Shown: positions 7,785-16,437 of the stretch, piece after piece
How the letters are laid out: the number at the start of each line of letters is the position of its first letter
Position numbering within the stretch: position 1 is the stretch's first letter
Origin: Pullichristensenella excrementipullorum
Lineage (GTDB): Bacteria > Bacillota > Clostridia > Christensenellales > Aristaeellaceae
Direction of reading: 5' to 3'
Length of the DNA: 63,169 bases
Assembly (NCBI GenBank): GCA_018713365.1
Contig: DVOU01000024.1
Span: forward strand, 1-63,169
Notes under the pieces: model-generated
What the model was told of the DNA's origin: nothing
Database searches by the model: none
What the model saw: the letters and a program-made list of their open reading frames with translations, nothing else
Position numbers and translations under genes: made by a program

Positions 7785-8237
7785 TTAGAGCGTGTCCAGC
7801 ATCTGCTGCGGGTTTTCCCCCGCCTTGACCTTGGAAAAGGCGCGGGCGATGACGCCGTTTTCGTCGATGAGATAGGTGGTGCGCACCACGCCCATGGTCT
7901 TTTTGCCGTACATGTTCTTTTCCTGCCAGACGTCGTAGGCCTTGATCGCCTCCAGTCCCTCGTCGGAGAGGATGGTGAAGGGCAGGCCGTACTTTTCCTC
8001 GAACTTTTTGTGCGAGGCGACGCTGTCCTTGCTCACGCCCAGCACCACGGCGCCCTTTTCGCGGAATTGCGGGTACAATTCACCAAAGGCGCAGGCCTGT
8101 TTGGTGCAGCCGGGGGTGTTGTCCTTCGGGTAAAAGTAGAGGACGACCTTTTGGCCGCGGTATTCCTCCAGCGTGTGCGTCTGTCCGTTCTGGTCGGGCA
8201 GGGAAAAAGACGGGGCCTGTGTGCCGGCTACGAGCAT
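7785..8237 (-). CDS. bcp: Thioredoxin-dependent thiol peroxidase (Bcp/PrxQ)
   Basis: 150-residue atypical 2-Cys peroxiredoxin that reduces H2O2 and organic hydroperoxides with thioredoxin. The active site TPGCTKQAC holds the peroxidatic Cys at 44 and the resolving Cys at 49, in the intramolecular PrxQ arrangement. GVSKDS and the C-terminal RTTYLIDENG segment are typical. It is first of a two-gene unit with ybaK and divergent from fba. Confidence 0.95.
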   Translation of the reverse strand: MLVAGTQAPSFSLPDQNGQTHTLEEYRGQKVVLYFYPKDNTPGCTKQACAFGELYPQFREKGAVVLGVSKDSVASHKKFEEKYGLPFTILSDEGLEAIKAYDVWQEKNMYGKKTMGVVRTTYLIDENGVIARAFSKVKAGENPQQMLDTL

Positions 8238-8386
8238 GGGAAGACCTCCTTGAAAAAAACTTCGCGCGGCGCGCGTTTCCTGCCCTTAGATGATACCACA
8301 CATCGGCAAAAAATACCAGCCCCGCTTTCTGGGCGCGCGCACACTTTCATTTTTGGTAAATTTGCGCGCCTGAGCGCCAAACGCGC

Positions 8387-8414
8387 TTGCTTTTCAGCGG
8401 ATTTTCGCTATAAT
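8387..8414 (+). promoter_or_regulatory. fba promoter
   Basis: TTGCTT, 16-bp spacer, TATAAT, followed by an SD (AAAAGGAG) and the ATG at 8450. Confidence 0.75.
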
Positions 8415-8449
8415 AAGGATAGGCTCTATTACGAAAAGGAGTGTGTCAC

Positions 8450-9433
8450 ATGGCGATCGTAACTACCACTGAGATGTTCAAGAAAGCCTATGACGGCGGC
8501 TACGCCATCGGCGCTTTCAACGTCAACAACATGGAGATCATCCAGGGCATCACCGAGGCCGCGATCGAGGAGAAGGCTCCCCTGATCCTGCAGGTCTCCT
8601 CCGGCGCCCGCAAGTATGCCAAGCACGTTTACCTGATGAAGCTCATCGAGGCCGCCATCGCCGACGCCGAGGAATCCGCCGGCTTTGACCTGCCCATCGC
8701 CGTCCATCTGGACCATGGCGACAGCTTCGAGCTGTGCAAGAGCTGCATCGACGGCGGCTTCTCCTCCGTCATGATCGACGGCAGCCACCTGCCCTTTGAA
8801 GAGAACATTAAGTTGACCCGTCAGGTCGTCGAGTACGCGCACGATCACGGCGTGGTCGTCGAGGGCGAGCTGGGCCGTCTGGCCGGCATCGAGGACAAGG
8901 TCAACGTCTCCGCTGAGGACGCTTCCTACACCCGTCCCGAAGAGGTCGAGGAGTTCGTCGGCAAGACCGGCGTCGATTCTCTGGCCATCGCCATCGGCAC
9001 CTCTCACGGCGCTTACAAGTTCACCGCCGCCCAGTGTACCCGCAATGAGAAGGGCATCCTCGTGCCCCCGCCGCTGCGCTTCGACATCCTTGAGGAAGTC
9101 TCCAAGCGCCTGCCCGGCTTCCCGATCGTGCTGCACGGCTCTTCCTCCGTGCCGCAGGAGTTCGTGAAGATGATCAACGAGAACGGCGGCAAGATGCCCG
9201 ACGCCGTCGGCATCCCCGAGGAGCAGCTGCGCAAGGCCGCCAGCATGTCCGTGTGCAAGATCAACATCGACTCTGACCTGCGCCTGGCCATGACCGGCAC
9301 CATCCGCCAGTACTTCAACGAGCATCCGGATCACTTCGACCCGCGCCAGTACCTCAAGCCCGCGCGCGCCAACATCAAGAAGCTGGTCCAGCACAAGCTC
9401 GTCGATGTGCTTGGCTGCAACGGCAAAGCCTAA
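8450..9433 (+). CDS. fba: Class II fructose-1,6-bisphosphate aldolase
   Basis: Zinc-dependent glycolytic/gluconeogenic aldolase cleaving FBP to DHAP and G3P. 327 residues. It shows GAFNVNNMEIIQGI near the N-terminus, the catalytic Asp and zinc His in VHLDHGD (88-89), GELGRLAGIED, the glycine-rich IGTSHG and LHGSSSVP loops, and KINIDSDLR. The ATG at 8450 is chosen over a GTG at 8441 because the SD spacing is right. Monocistronic, with its own promoter and terminator. It would serve the fructose-6-phosphate produced by the nan/nag genes later in the window. Confidence 0.95.
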   Translation: MAIVTTTEMFKKAYDGGYAIGAFNVNNMEIIQGITEAAIEEKAPLILQVSSGARKYAKHVYLMKLIEAAIADAEESAGFDLPIAVHLDHGDSFELCKSCIDGGFSSVMIDGSHLPFEENIKLTRQVVEYAHDHGVVVEGELGRLAGIEDKVNVSAEDASYTRPEEVEEFVGKTGVDSLAIAIGTSHGAYKFTAAQCTRNEKGILVPPPLRFDILEEVSKRLPGFPIVLHGSSSVPQEFVKMINENGGKMPDAVGIPEEQLRKAASMSVCKINIDSDLRLAMTGTIRQYFNEHPDHFDPRQYLKPARANIKKLVQHKLVDVLGCNGKA

Positions 9434-9446
9434 GTCAAACAGATCG

Positions 9447-9477
9447 CGCCGCCTCACCGATGTGGGGCGGCGTTTTT
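9447..9477 (+). terminator. fba terminator
   Basis: CGCCGCC/GGCGGCG stem with TTTTT directly after it. Confidence 0.85.
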
Positions 9478-9482
9478 CGCGC

Positions 9483-9530
9483 AAAAAACAGGCGGCCACG
9501 CTCCCCCGTCGGGCAGAGCGCGGCCGCCTG
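9483..9530 (-). terminator. Terminator of the minus-strand ddl/murF cluster
   Basis: CAGGCGGCC/GGCCGCCTG stem with an internal GC-rich loop. On the minus strand it is followed by six T. Confidence 0.8.
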
Positions 9531-9574
9531 TTTGACCTGTTTGCCGGCGACGATGCCTAAATGCCGTTGCCTGT

Positions 9575-9865
9575 CTAAAAGCCAAAATCGTTGCGCGGAT
9601 CCTTGCTCTTGCGGCGCACGTCGTCGATGAACTCGATCTCCATGCGCTCGAAGTGTATCTCCTCCACGAAGTGATCCTGCGTGAACGCGGTCATGCGGAA
9701 GGAGGCAAATTCCCGCTCGTTCTTGGGCAGCCAGATGGGCCGCGGCACGTCCAGCGCGTGGCAAGCCTCGTCCAGCGCCTCGTGCGCGCCATCGAAGGCG
9801 CATTCCACCGTCATTTGGCGCTCGATGCGGTGCTTTTTCATCAATCGCACCCAAAGTCTGGTCAT
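9575..9865 (-). CDS. Conserved small hypothetical protein
   Basis: 96 residues; ATG at 9865 with a strong SD (TAGGAGG) overlapping the end of ddl. It is acidic/aromatic and looks cytoplasmic (MTRLWVRLMKKHRIERQMTV; FVEEIHFERMEIEFIDDVRR). No motif recognised. Last gene of the ddl unit, directly before a terminator. Confidence 0.65.
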   Translation of the reverse strand: MTRLWVRLMKKHRIERQMTVECAFDGAHEALDEACHALDVPRPIWLPKNEREFASFRMTAFTQDHFVEEIHFERMEIEFIDDVRRKSKDPRNDFGF

Positions 9866-9874
9866 GGCAGCCTC

Positions 9875-11065
9875 CTAGTGGCTCAACTTGCCCTTCGCGC
9901 CCTTGCTGCCGTGGACGATGTTGGCAAGCAGCGTGGAATCGTGGGAGAACACCGAGGCCTTGCGGTCGGCCCAGGCGCTGAACGCGCACTCCACCATGCC
10001 GTCCAGCAGCGCGGAGAAGGAAACGCCCTTCGGCTCCCAGAGGTAGAAGGCCAGCGAGCCGGGAATGGTGTTGGCCTCGTTGATGAAGACATTTTCGTTT
10101 TCGTCCAAGATGAAGTCGATGCGCACCACGCCCTTCAAGTCCATGGCGCGGAAGGCGCGCACGGCGAGGTCGCGCACGGTCTGGGCGGCCTGCTCGCTGA
10201 TGGGCGCGGGGATAAGGCGCACCTGCGAGGCCATGCCGCCCGCGCCCTTGGCGTTGCACATGTACTTTCCCCGGAACGTGAGGAACTCCTCCTTTGTCAC
10301 CGGCATTTCCAGTTCTGAAGTTTCCACATGATCGCCATAGCCCAGCACAGAGCAGTTGACCTCGCGCAGCGGCGATACCGCCTTTTCCACGAGGATGCGG
10401 TGGTCATATGCGGCGGCGGTCTCGATGGCGTCTTCGAGCTGGTTGCGGTCGTGGGCGATGTTGATGCCGATGGAGGAGCCGAGGTTGGCGGGCTTGACGA
10501 TGAGCGGGAAGCCCAGTTTGTCCTCGCACTCGTCCATGACGCCGTCGCGCTCGCGGCTCCAGCGGCCGCGGTCGAACCACACGCCCTCGATCACGGGGAA
10601 GCCGCAGCCCTTGAACAGCAGCTTCATGGTGATCTTGTCCATGCCCACGGCGGAGCCCATCACGCCGGCCGAGGTGTAGGGCACGTCGAACAGTTCCAGC
10701 ATGCCCTGCAGAGTGCCGTCCTCGCCGTTGAGGCCGTGGAGGACGGGCATGACCACGTCCAGCACCGCCACGCGCTCCGCCGCCGCGCCGCCAAAGAGCT
10801 TTTTCTTCTCCGGCAGGTGGTATAGCACCAGCTTGCCGTTTTCGCCGGCGGGCAGGACGCGCGTGAGCTTCGCGGCGTCGAAATGCTCATAGAACTTGAC
10901 GTCGGCAAGCGCTTCGCCCGTGTACCACGTGCCCTCACGGCCGATGTAGATATAGGTAATGTTGTAGTTCTTGGTATCCAGCGCCTGCGCCGCCTGCAGG
11001 GCGGAGATGATGGAGACATCATGCTCGCAGGTGCGGCTGCCGTAAATCACGCCGATATTGTACAT
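9875..11065 (-). CDS. ddl: D-alanine--D-alanine ligase
   Basis: ATP-grasp ligase forming D-Ala-D-Ala for peptidoglycan, cytoplasmic. 396 residues: N-terminal YGSRTCEHDVSIISA, then HGLNGEDGTLQGMLEL, the substrate loop VKPANLGSSIGINIA, EKAVSPLREVNCSVLG, and C-terminal RIDFILDENENVFINEANTIPGS with the metal-binding Glu and Asn. It lies 20 bp after murF, the enzyme that uses its product, so the two steps are coupled genetically. Confidence 0.95.
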   Translation of the reverse strand: MYNIGVIYGSRTCEHDVSIISALQAAQALDTKNYNITYIYIGREGTWYTGEALADVKFYEHFDAAKLTRVLPAGENGKLVLYHLPEKKKLFGGAAAERVAVLDVVMPVLHGLNGEDGTLQGMLELFDVPYTSAGVMGSAVGMDKITMKLLFKGCGFPVIEGVWFDRGRWSRERDGVMDECEDKLGFPLIVKPANLGSSIGINIAHDRNQLEDAIETAAAYDHRILVEKAVSPLREVNCSVLGYGDHVETSELEMPVTKEEFLTFRGKYMCNAKGAGGMASQVRLIPAPISEQAAQTVRDLAVRAFRAMDLKGVVRIDFILDENENVFINEANTIPGSLAFYLWEPKGVSFSALLDGMVECAFSAWADRKASVFSHDSTLLANIVHGSKGAKGKLSH

Positions 11066-11085
11066 GGATATGCCCTCCCCTGTCG

Positions 11086-12678
11086 CTACTCTGTGTAATT
11101 GTCGGGAAGATCGTTTTCAAACAGCACCGTATCCCCCGGCTTGCCGATGACGCGCAAAAGCGCGCTGGCCTCGTCCAGTTCGGAGACGACGTGTATGTCG
11201 TCGCGGGAGAAGCCGGAGTCGATCAGCCCCTGACGGATGGGCTTGGTGTGCTTGGGGCCGACGAGGATGGCTACGTCCACGCAGTTGACCATCTGCGTGC
11301 CGAAGGCGTAGTTGAGTTCGTCCTCCTTCGCGCCCTGCTCGACCATACCCGGGGTGACGATGATGCGCCGACCGGGGAAGCCGGACAGCACGTTGAGCGC
11401 CTCCTGCGAGCCGGCTGGGTTGGAATTGAAGGCGTCGTCGATGACGGTCATGGCCCCGGGGATCAGCTGCAGGCGATGCTCGATCGGCTCAATGATGCGC
11501 ACGCCGCGGGCGATCTCCTCCATGGTCAGGCCCAGTTTGCGGGCCACCGCCGCGCACAGGGCGATGTTCTGGATGTTGTGCCTGCCAAGCAGCCTCGTGC
11601 GGCAGCGCAGCGATTCGCCGTCGGCGCACTTGAGGGTGAAGCGGCTGCCCTGGGGGCCGACCTCGATGTCCGTGGCCAGCATGTAGGGCTGGCGGTCGGG
11701 ATTGAAGCCCACGCGGTACTTCTCGCGCTCGCATTTGGCAAAGAGGCGGTCCACATAGCTGCCGTCCGAGGAGAAGAAGGCGATGCCGTCCCTGGGCAGG
11801 GCCTCAATGAGTTCGTACTTGGTGCCGGCGATGTTCTCGATGGAGCCGAAGGTCTCCAAATGCTGGGGGCCGACGCTGGTGAGCAGGCCGTATTTGGGAT
11901 GCACCAGTTCGCACAGTTCCTTGATGTCGCCCACGTGGCGCGCGCCCATCTCGGCGATGAAGATCTGATGCTCGCCCTTGAGCTGCTCGTTGATGACGCG
12001 CGAAAGGCCCATCGGGGTGTTGAAACTGGCCGGCGTGGCCAGCACGCGGTATTTCTGCGAGAGGATGTCGCGCAGGACGAACTTGGTGGAGGTTTTTCCA
12101 TAGCTGCCGGTGATGCCGATCTTGATAAGGTCCGGCCGGCTTTCCAACTTCTTGCGCGCGCGCTCGAAGAACTGGCCGTTGATGCGGTTCTCCAAGGGCT
12201 GGGCCAGCGCCGCCGCGCCCATGACGATATAGCAGTTGCCGGCGTAGAGCAGATACGGCGGCAGGGAGATGAGCGAAAGCACCGCCGAGCCGGCCAGACA
12301 CAAAAGCACGATGAAGCCGTAGAGCCTTCGCACGCGGCGCGTGAACACCAGCGGCTTTTTCGCCGGCGCGCGCAGATCGAACACGGCCAGCACCGCCGTG
12401 ACAACCACGAACAGCGCCAGCATCACCCACTGGGCAACGCTTTCGCGGCGCACGCGCTCGGTGATGAACAGCGAGAAGAACACCGGCAAATACCAGCTGA
12501 GTACGACGCTGACGAGGCCCACGAGCAGGTTTTTCAGCTGTCTGTCACGATTGCGGCTCATCCAACGGCGATAGCCGGGGAGCTGATAGCTCTCCAGCTG
12601 CAGCATGTGGACGAAGTGCCGGCAGGCGACCGCGCAACAGGCGGCCACCAGCACGATGCGGATCAGCGTAAATGGCAT
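11086..12678 (-). CDS. murF: MurF-type Mur ligase with N-terminal membrane region
   Basis: UDP-MurNAc-tripeptide:D-Ala-D-Ala ligase by context and sequence. 530 residues. The first ~150 contain about four hydrophobic segments (1-20, 50-72, 83-101, 119-150), an N-terminal extension seen in clostridial Mur-like ligases. The ATP loop GITGSYGKTSTK is at 188-199, followed by TPASFNTPMGLSR, AEMGARHVGDI and DDAFNSNPAGS. Placement immediately upstream of ddl supports MurF. The membrane extension could tether precursor synthesis near MraY. Confidence 0.88.
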   Translation of the reverse strand: MPFTLIRIVLVAACCAVACRHFVHMLQLESYQLPGYRRWMSRNRDRQLKNLLVGLVSVVLSWYLPVFFSLFITERVRRESVAQWVMLALFVVVTAVLAVFDLRAPAKKPLVFTRRVRRLYGFIVLLCLAGSAVLSLISLPPYLLYAGNCYIVMGAAALAQPLENRINGQFFERARKKLESRPDLIKIGITGSYGKTSTKFVLRDILSQKYRVLATPASFNTPMGLSRVINEQLKGEHQIFIAEMGARHVGDIKELCELVHPKYGLLTSVGPQHLETFGSIENIAGTKYELIEALPRDGIAFFSSDGSYVDRLFAKCEREKYRVGFNPDRQPYMLATDIEVGPQGSRFTLKCADGESLRCRTRLLGRHNIQNIALCAAVARKLGLTMEEIARGVRIIEPIEHRLQLIPGAMTVIDDAFNSNPAGSQEALNVLSGFPGRRIIVTPGMVEQGAKEDELNYAFGTQMVNCVDVAILVGPKHTKPIRQGLIDSGFSRDDIHVVSELDEASALLRVIGKPGDTVLFENDLPDNYTE

Positions 12679-12694
12679 AAGCTACACATTGCTC

Positions 12695-13468
12695 CTATCC
12701 AATGAGGAATTTCCAGGCGATGGCGCGGAAGTCCGCGTACTTTTCAAGGTACGCGAAGTGGCCGCAGCCCTCCAGGCGCACGAGCGCCGCGTCGGGGATC
12801 TCCTTGGCCATGACCTCGCCCATCCACAGGGGCGTATCCCTGTCCTCCGTGCCCCAGATGAGCAGCGTGGAGGCCTTTATCCGGGGAAGCACGCCGCGCA
12901 GGTCCTGGGCGATGACGCGGTTGAAGGTGGGGCGCATGGTCGCGGAAAGCGCCTTGTAGTCGGCGGAACCGAACTTCTGCACCAGCTTTTCGCGCCAGAC
13001 ATCGACGCGCTTTCCCATCAGGCGGCGGGTAAGGCCGTTGTCGGCAAGCGCGCGCAGGGTCTTGTAGGCGCGCGTGCGCAGCGTCTTTTTGCCCGTAGCC
13101 GGGGGCTTGATGCCCGCGCAGCCGGTAAGCACCATGCGGCGCACGGCTTCGGGATGCTCGGCGGCGAGCAGGAGCGCCACGCGGCCGCCGAAGGAGTGGG
13201 CGATGATGTCGCACCCGGTTATATCCATTCGGCGGATGAACGCCCAGATCAGTTCCATATACTCCGTCACCGACCAGGGCGCGGGCGGCTCCGGGCTGTT
13301 GCCGTGGCCGGGAAAATCGACGGCATAGACGGTGCGCGCCTGGGAAAAATCGCGCGTCACCGGCAAAAAGCTGTCTGCCCTGCCGCCCCAGCCGTGCAAC
13401 AGCAGCAGCGGCGCGCCGCTTCCCGACTTTTCATAATACAGCTTCACGCCCGCGTTGTCAAAAAACAT
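12695..13468 (-). CDS. Alpha/beta hydrolase
   Basis: 257 residues from the ATG at 13468 (GGAGG SD; an in-frame TTG lies 12 nt upstream). Classic fold: oxyanion LLLHGWGG, nucleophile elbow AHSFGGR with Ser about 92, LLIWGTEDRDTPL with the acid, and the catalytic His in GCGHFAYLE near the C-terminus. Substrate unknown; similar proteins include esterases and haloperoxidase-like hydrolases. It sits between murF and rimI. Confidence 0.85.
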   Translation of the reverse strand: MFFDNAGVKLYYEKSGSGAPLLLLHGWGGRADSFLPVTRDFSQARTVYAVDFPGHGNSPEPPAPWSVTEYMELIWAFIRRMDITGCDIIAHSFGGRVALLLAAEHPEAVRRMVLTGCAGIKPPATGKKTLRTRAYKTLRALADNGLTRRLMGKRVDVWREKLVQKFGSADYKALSATMRPTFNRVIAQDLRGVLPRIKASTLLIWGTEDRDTPLWMGEVMAKEIPDAALVRLEGCGHFAYLEKYADFRAIAWKFLIG

Positions 13469-13534
13469 CCAAGCCTCCAAAACATTGTAGCGCAGTTTGC
13501 GGGGATTGTCCAGCCCCGGCGGGTAAAACCGCCG

Positions 13535-14035
13535 TTAGCAGCGCTTTTCTTCCTCCCTGTGCAGGCAGGGGTCGTTCTCCGGGTGCGCCTCGGGCAATTT
13601 TTCCAGCGCCATGAGCAGCGCGTCCTCGTTGTTGTCGGCGTAATAGCGCTTGCGGTAGCCCACGTCCACAAAGCCGAGCTTGCGGTAGATGGACTGGGCG
13701 ATGAGATTCGAGCGGCGGCATTCCAAGGTCATCCACGTCATGCCGCTGTCCGCCGCCAGCTGCACCAGCGCCTTGGTGATGGCCGTGCCGTAGCCCCTGC
13801 CGCGGCGGTCCGGGCGCACGGCGATGTTGGTGACGTGCGCCTCGTCCAGCACGAACCACATGCCGGCGTAGGCCACGCACTCGCCGTCCTCGCGCATGAC
13901 CAGATAGCGCGCGCACTGGTTTTCCGTCACTTCGTAGAGGAAGGACGCCAGCGACCATGGCGTGGCGAAACAGGCTTCCTCGATGGCGTGTACGGCTTCG
14001 ACGTCCTCCACGCGCATCAGCGTTATCTCCGTCAC
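13535..14035 (-). CDS. rimI: Ribosomal protein S18-alanine N-acetyltransferase RimI
   Basis: GNAT acetyltransferase, 166 residues, with the acetyl-CoA loop RPDRRGRGYGTAI, HVTNIAVRP before it, and ECRRSNLIAQSIYRKLGF after it, the usual RimI signature. Its start overlaps the stop of tsaB by 4 bp. The tsaE-tsaB-rimI order is the common bacterial arrangement, which supports RimI over a generic GNAT. Confidence 0.9.
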   Translation of the reverse strand: MTEITLMRVEDVEAVHAIEEACFATPWSLASFLYEVTENQCARYLVMREDGECVAYAGMWFVLDEAHVTNIAVRPDRRGRGYGTAITKALVQLAADSGMTWMTLECRRSNLIAQSIYRKLGFVDVGYRKRYYADNNEDALLMALEKLPEAHPENDPCLHREEEKRC

Positions 14036-14739
14036 GCGCCCGCCTCCTTTTTCAGCCGCTCGGCGCGCTCGCGCTCGGCCTGCGGCGCGCGCAGGTAGCG
14101 CGGCTCGAGGCGCGCGGGCTCGATCCAGTCCTCCCGCCGCTCGGCGGCCAGCACGCAGGCGGCGTCGGCGCGCAGGTCGGAAAGGTTGGGCGGCAGGACA
14201 ATGGCCCGCTCCCCCAGCGCCGCGCGGATGGCCGCGCCATGGACGGGCGCGCCGTCGCCCAGAAACGCCAGAGGCGCGTCCGGCGGCAGGGCCTGCAAAA
14301 ACGCTTCCAGCGGCAGGGCCGCGTCCTCCAGCATACGCGCAGGGCGGCCGGAGGATGTGTCAAAGGCGGCGCAGTAGACCTGACCGCGCCGGGCGTCGAG
14401 GATGGGACAGACGAGGCCGGCAAAGCCCACGGCGTTCATCGCCAGCGCTTCCAGCGCGTTGACGGCGCAGCAGGGCCTGTTTACCGCGTGGGCGAAGCCC
14501 TTGACCATGCACACGCCGATGCGCACACCGGTGAACGAGCCGGGGCCGGTGACGGCGGCGAAGGCGTCCATATCCTCGCAGCGCAGGCCCGTCGCGCGCA
14601 GGGCCGCGTCCACGGCGGGCAAAATGGTCTGCGAATGGGTAAGCCCCACGCGCAGCGCCGCCGTATAGGCGATGAGGCCATTGCGCATCACCGCGCAGCC
14701 GGCCACCGGGCCGGAAGTGTCCACTGCCAGTATGTTCAA
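14032..14739 (-). CDS. tsaB: tRNA threonylcarbamoyladenosine biosynthesis protein TsaB
   Basis: ASKHA-fold partner of TsaD in t6A37 synthesis. N-terminal LNILAVDTSG, then LRVGLTHSQTILPAVDAAL and AAVTGPGSFTGVRIGVCMVKG, the TsaB signature. The start is inferred as TTG at 14739 because GGAGG lies 8 nt upstream and the product then begins at the usual place. An ATG at 14754 would add five residues. It overlaps rimI by 4 bp and is 16 bp downstream of tsaE. No tsaD is in the window. Confidence 0.93.
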   Translation of the reverse strand: MNILAVDTSGPVAGCAVMRNGLIAYTAALRVGLTHSQTILPAVDAALRATGLRCEDMDAFAAVTGPGSFTGVRIGVCMVKGFAHAVNRPCCAVNALEALAMNAVGFAGLVCPILDARRGQVYCAAFDTSSGRPARMLEDAALPLEAFLQALPPDAPLAFLGDGAPVHGAAIRAALGERAIVLPPNLSDLRADAACVLAAERREDWIEPARLEPRYLRAPQAERERAERLKKEAGA

Positions 14740-14769
14740 TCGTTCGTCCTCCATCGTCCGCGCTTTCTT

Positions 14770-15240
14770 TCAGGCCTGTTCCGCCCGCCACGGGGCGAAC
14801 GCGGCCTCATTGAGCGGCACGCCGTCCGTTACCAGTTCCACATCGCGCGCGCCATCTTCTGCGGCGCGGCGCAGCGTCAGGCGCACGCAGGGGCGCGCGT
14901 CGAGATCGACCGTCTCCGGCCACTCCACCAAGCACACGCCCGCGCCGCCAAACCACTCGTAGAGGCCCGCGGCCTCGAACTCATCCGGGCCGGAGAGGCG
15001 GTAGAGGTCGAAGTGGTAGACGGGGCATTTCCCCTCGTAGGGAAACAGGATGGTAAAGGAAGGGCTGGGCATCGGGCCTTCCACGCCCAGCGAGCGCGCC
15101 GCGCCCCGGGCCAGCACGGATTTGCCCGTGCCCAAATCTCCCGAGAGCAGCAGCGCGTCGCCCGGGCGCAAAAACGCGCCCAGCGCCCGGCCGAGGGCGA
15201 AGGTATCGTCCTCCGAGCGCGTCTTCAAGCGCAGAGCCAT
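14770..15240 (-). CDS. tsaE: tRNA threonylcarbamoyladenosine biosynthesis ATPase TsaE
   Basis: 156-residue P-loop ATPase. Walker A GDLGTGKS is at 34-41, the PSPSFTILFPYEG motif follows, then YHFDLYRLSGPDEF and LVEWPE, all typical of TsaE (YjeE). It works with TsaB/TsaD to recycle the t6A synthase. First of the tsaE-tsaB-rimI run; a good SD (GAAAGGA) precedes the ATG. Confidence 0.93.
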   Translation of the reverse strand: MALRLKTRSEDDTFALGRALGAFLRPGDALLLSGDLGTGKSVLARGAARSLGVEGPMPSPSFTILFPYEGKCPVYHFDLYRLSGPDEFEAAGLYEWFGGAGVCLVEWPETVDLDARPCVRLTLRRAAEDGARDVELVTDGVPLNEAAFAPWRAEQA

Positions 15241-15267
15241 GTCGCCAAGTCCTTTCCTGTCGTTTTG

Positions 15268-16422
15268 TCAGTTGCGCTCGTAGGCGACCTCGCCGCCGAC
15301 CAGCACCAAGGATGTGTGGGTGCGCGTTTCCAGCGGATGGCCGTCGAAGAGCGCGAGGTCCGCGTCCTTGCCGGGCGCGAGCGAGCCGATGCGGTCCGCA
15401 AGGCCGATGACCTCGGCGGCGTTGATGGTGATGGCGCGCATAGCCTCCATCTCCGGCAGGCCCTCGCGCACGCAGAGGCCCGCTTCCACCGGCAGATACT
15501 GCTCGGGGATGACGCCGTGGTCGGTCATCAGCGCGAACTTTACGCCGGCGCGGTGGAGGATGGCCGGGGCCTTCATGGACAGGCGCTTGAGTTCCGGCTT
15601 GCTGCGGTCGCAGAGGAGCGGGCCGAGGATGATGCCCACGCCTGCCTCGCGCAATTCATCGGCGATCAGGTAGCCCTCTGTGCAGTGTTCCACCGAGGCG
15701 CGCAGGTCAAATTCCTTTGCCAAGCGGATGGCGGTGAGGATGTCGTCGGCGCGGTGGGCGTGCATCTTCAGCGGCAGTTCGCGGCGCAGCACTTTGGCCA
15801 GCGCCTCGTTTTTGAGGCTGAAGGCGGGGCGCTTGTCCGCGTCCCTGCTGGCGCGCTTTTCCATGTACTCGCGCGCCTCGTAAAACGCCTCGCGCAGCAC
15901 GGCGGCGGTGGCCATGCGCGTGCTGGGGCGCTTGCCGCTTGCGCCGTAGACCATCTTCGGGTTCTCGCCAAAGGCGGCCTTCATCGCCAGAGGCTCCTTG
16001 ATGAGCATTTCCCTGAGCGACCGGCCGTGCGTCTTCATGGCGAGGAACTGGCCGCCGAGTACGTTGGCGCTGCCGGGGCCGGTGGCCACGCTGGTCACGC
16101 CGGCGCGGCAGGCTTCGGCAAAGCAGGGATCGACGGGATCGACCGCGTCCAGCGCCCGCAACTGCGGGGTGACCGGGTCGGTCGCCTCGTTGCCGTCGCC
16201 GGTGTCGTCGCGCTCGCCGTCTGCCCAGAGGCCGATGTGCGTATGCGGATCGACAAAGCCGGGGGTCACGTAGGCGCCATGGGCGTCGATGACTTTCGCG
16301 CCGGGGGCGGACAGGTTCATGCCCGTGGCGACGACCTTGCCGCCGTCAATAAGCACGTCGCCGCCGTCGATGTAGCCGTCGCCCTCCATGGTGAAGAGGC
16401 GGGCGTTGCGGATGAGGAGCAT
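15268..16422 (-). CDS. Amidohydrolase
   Basis: 384 residues of the metal-dependent amidohydrolase superfamily. It has an N-terminal beta-sandwich strand set, metal ligands in VDPHTHIG (H60, H62), later HAHRADD and SVEHCTEGY histidines, MTDHGVI near the C-terminus with the catalytic Asp, and a closing APGKDADLALFDG strand. It resembles imidazolonepropionase/dipeptidase-like members. Substrate not identifiable, and the neighbours (tsaE, galK) do not help. Confidence 0.8.
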   Translation of the reverse strand: MLLIRNARLFTMEGDGYIDGGDVLIDGGKVVATGMNLSAPGAKVIDAHGAYVTPGFVDPHTHIGLWADGERDDTGDGNEATDPVTPQLRALDAVDPVDPCFAEACRAGVTSVATGPGSANVLGGQFLAMKTHGRSLREMLIKEPLAMKAAFGENPKMVYGASGKRPSTRMATAAVLREAFYEAREYMEKRASRDADKRPAFSLKNEALAKVLRRELPLKMHAHRADDILTAIRLAKEFDLRASVEHCTEGYLIADELREAGVGIILGPLLCDRSKPELKRLSMKAPAILHRAGVKFALMTDHGVIPEQYLPVEAGLCVREGLPEMEAMRAITINAAEVIGLADRIGSLAPGKDADLALFDGHPLETRTHTSLVLVGGEVAYERN

Positions 16423-16437
16423 ACGTTTCCTCCCCTC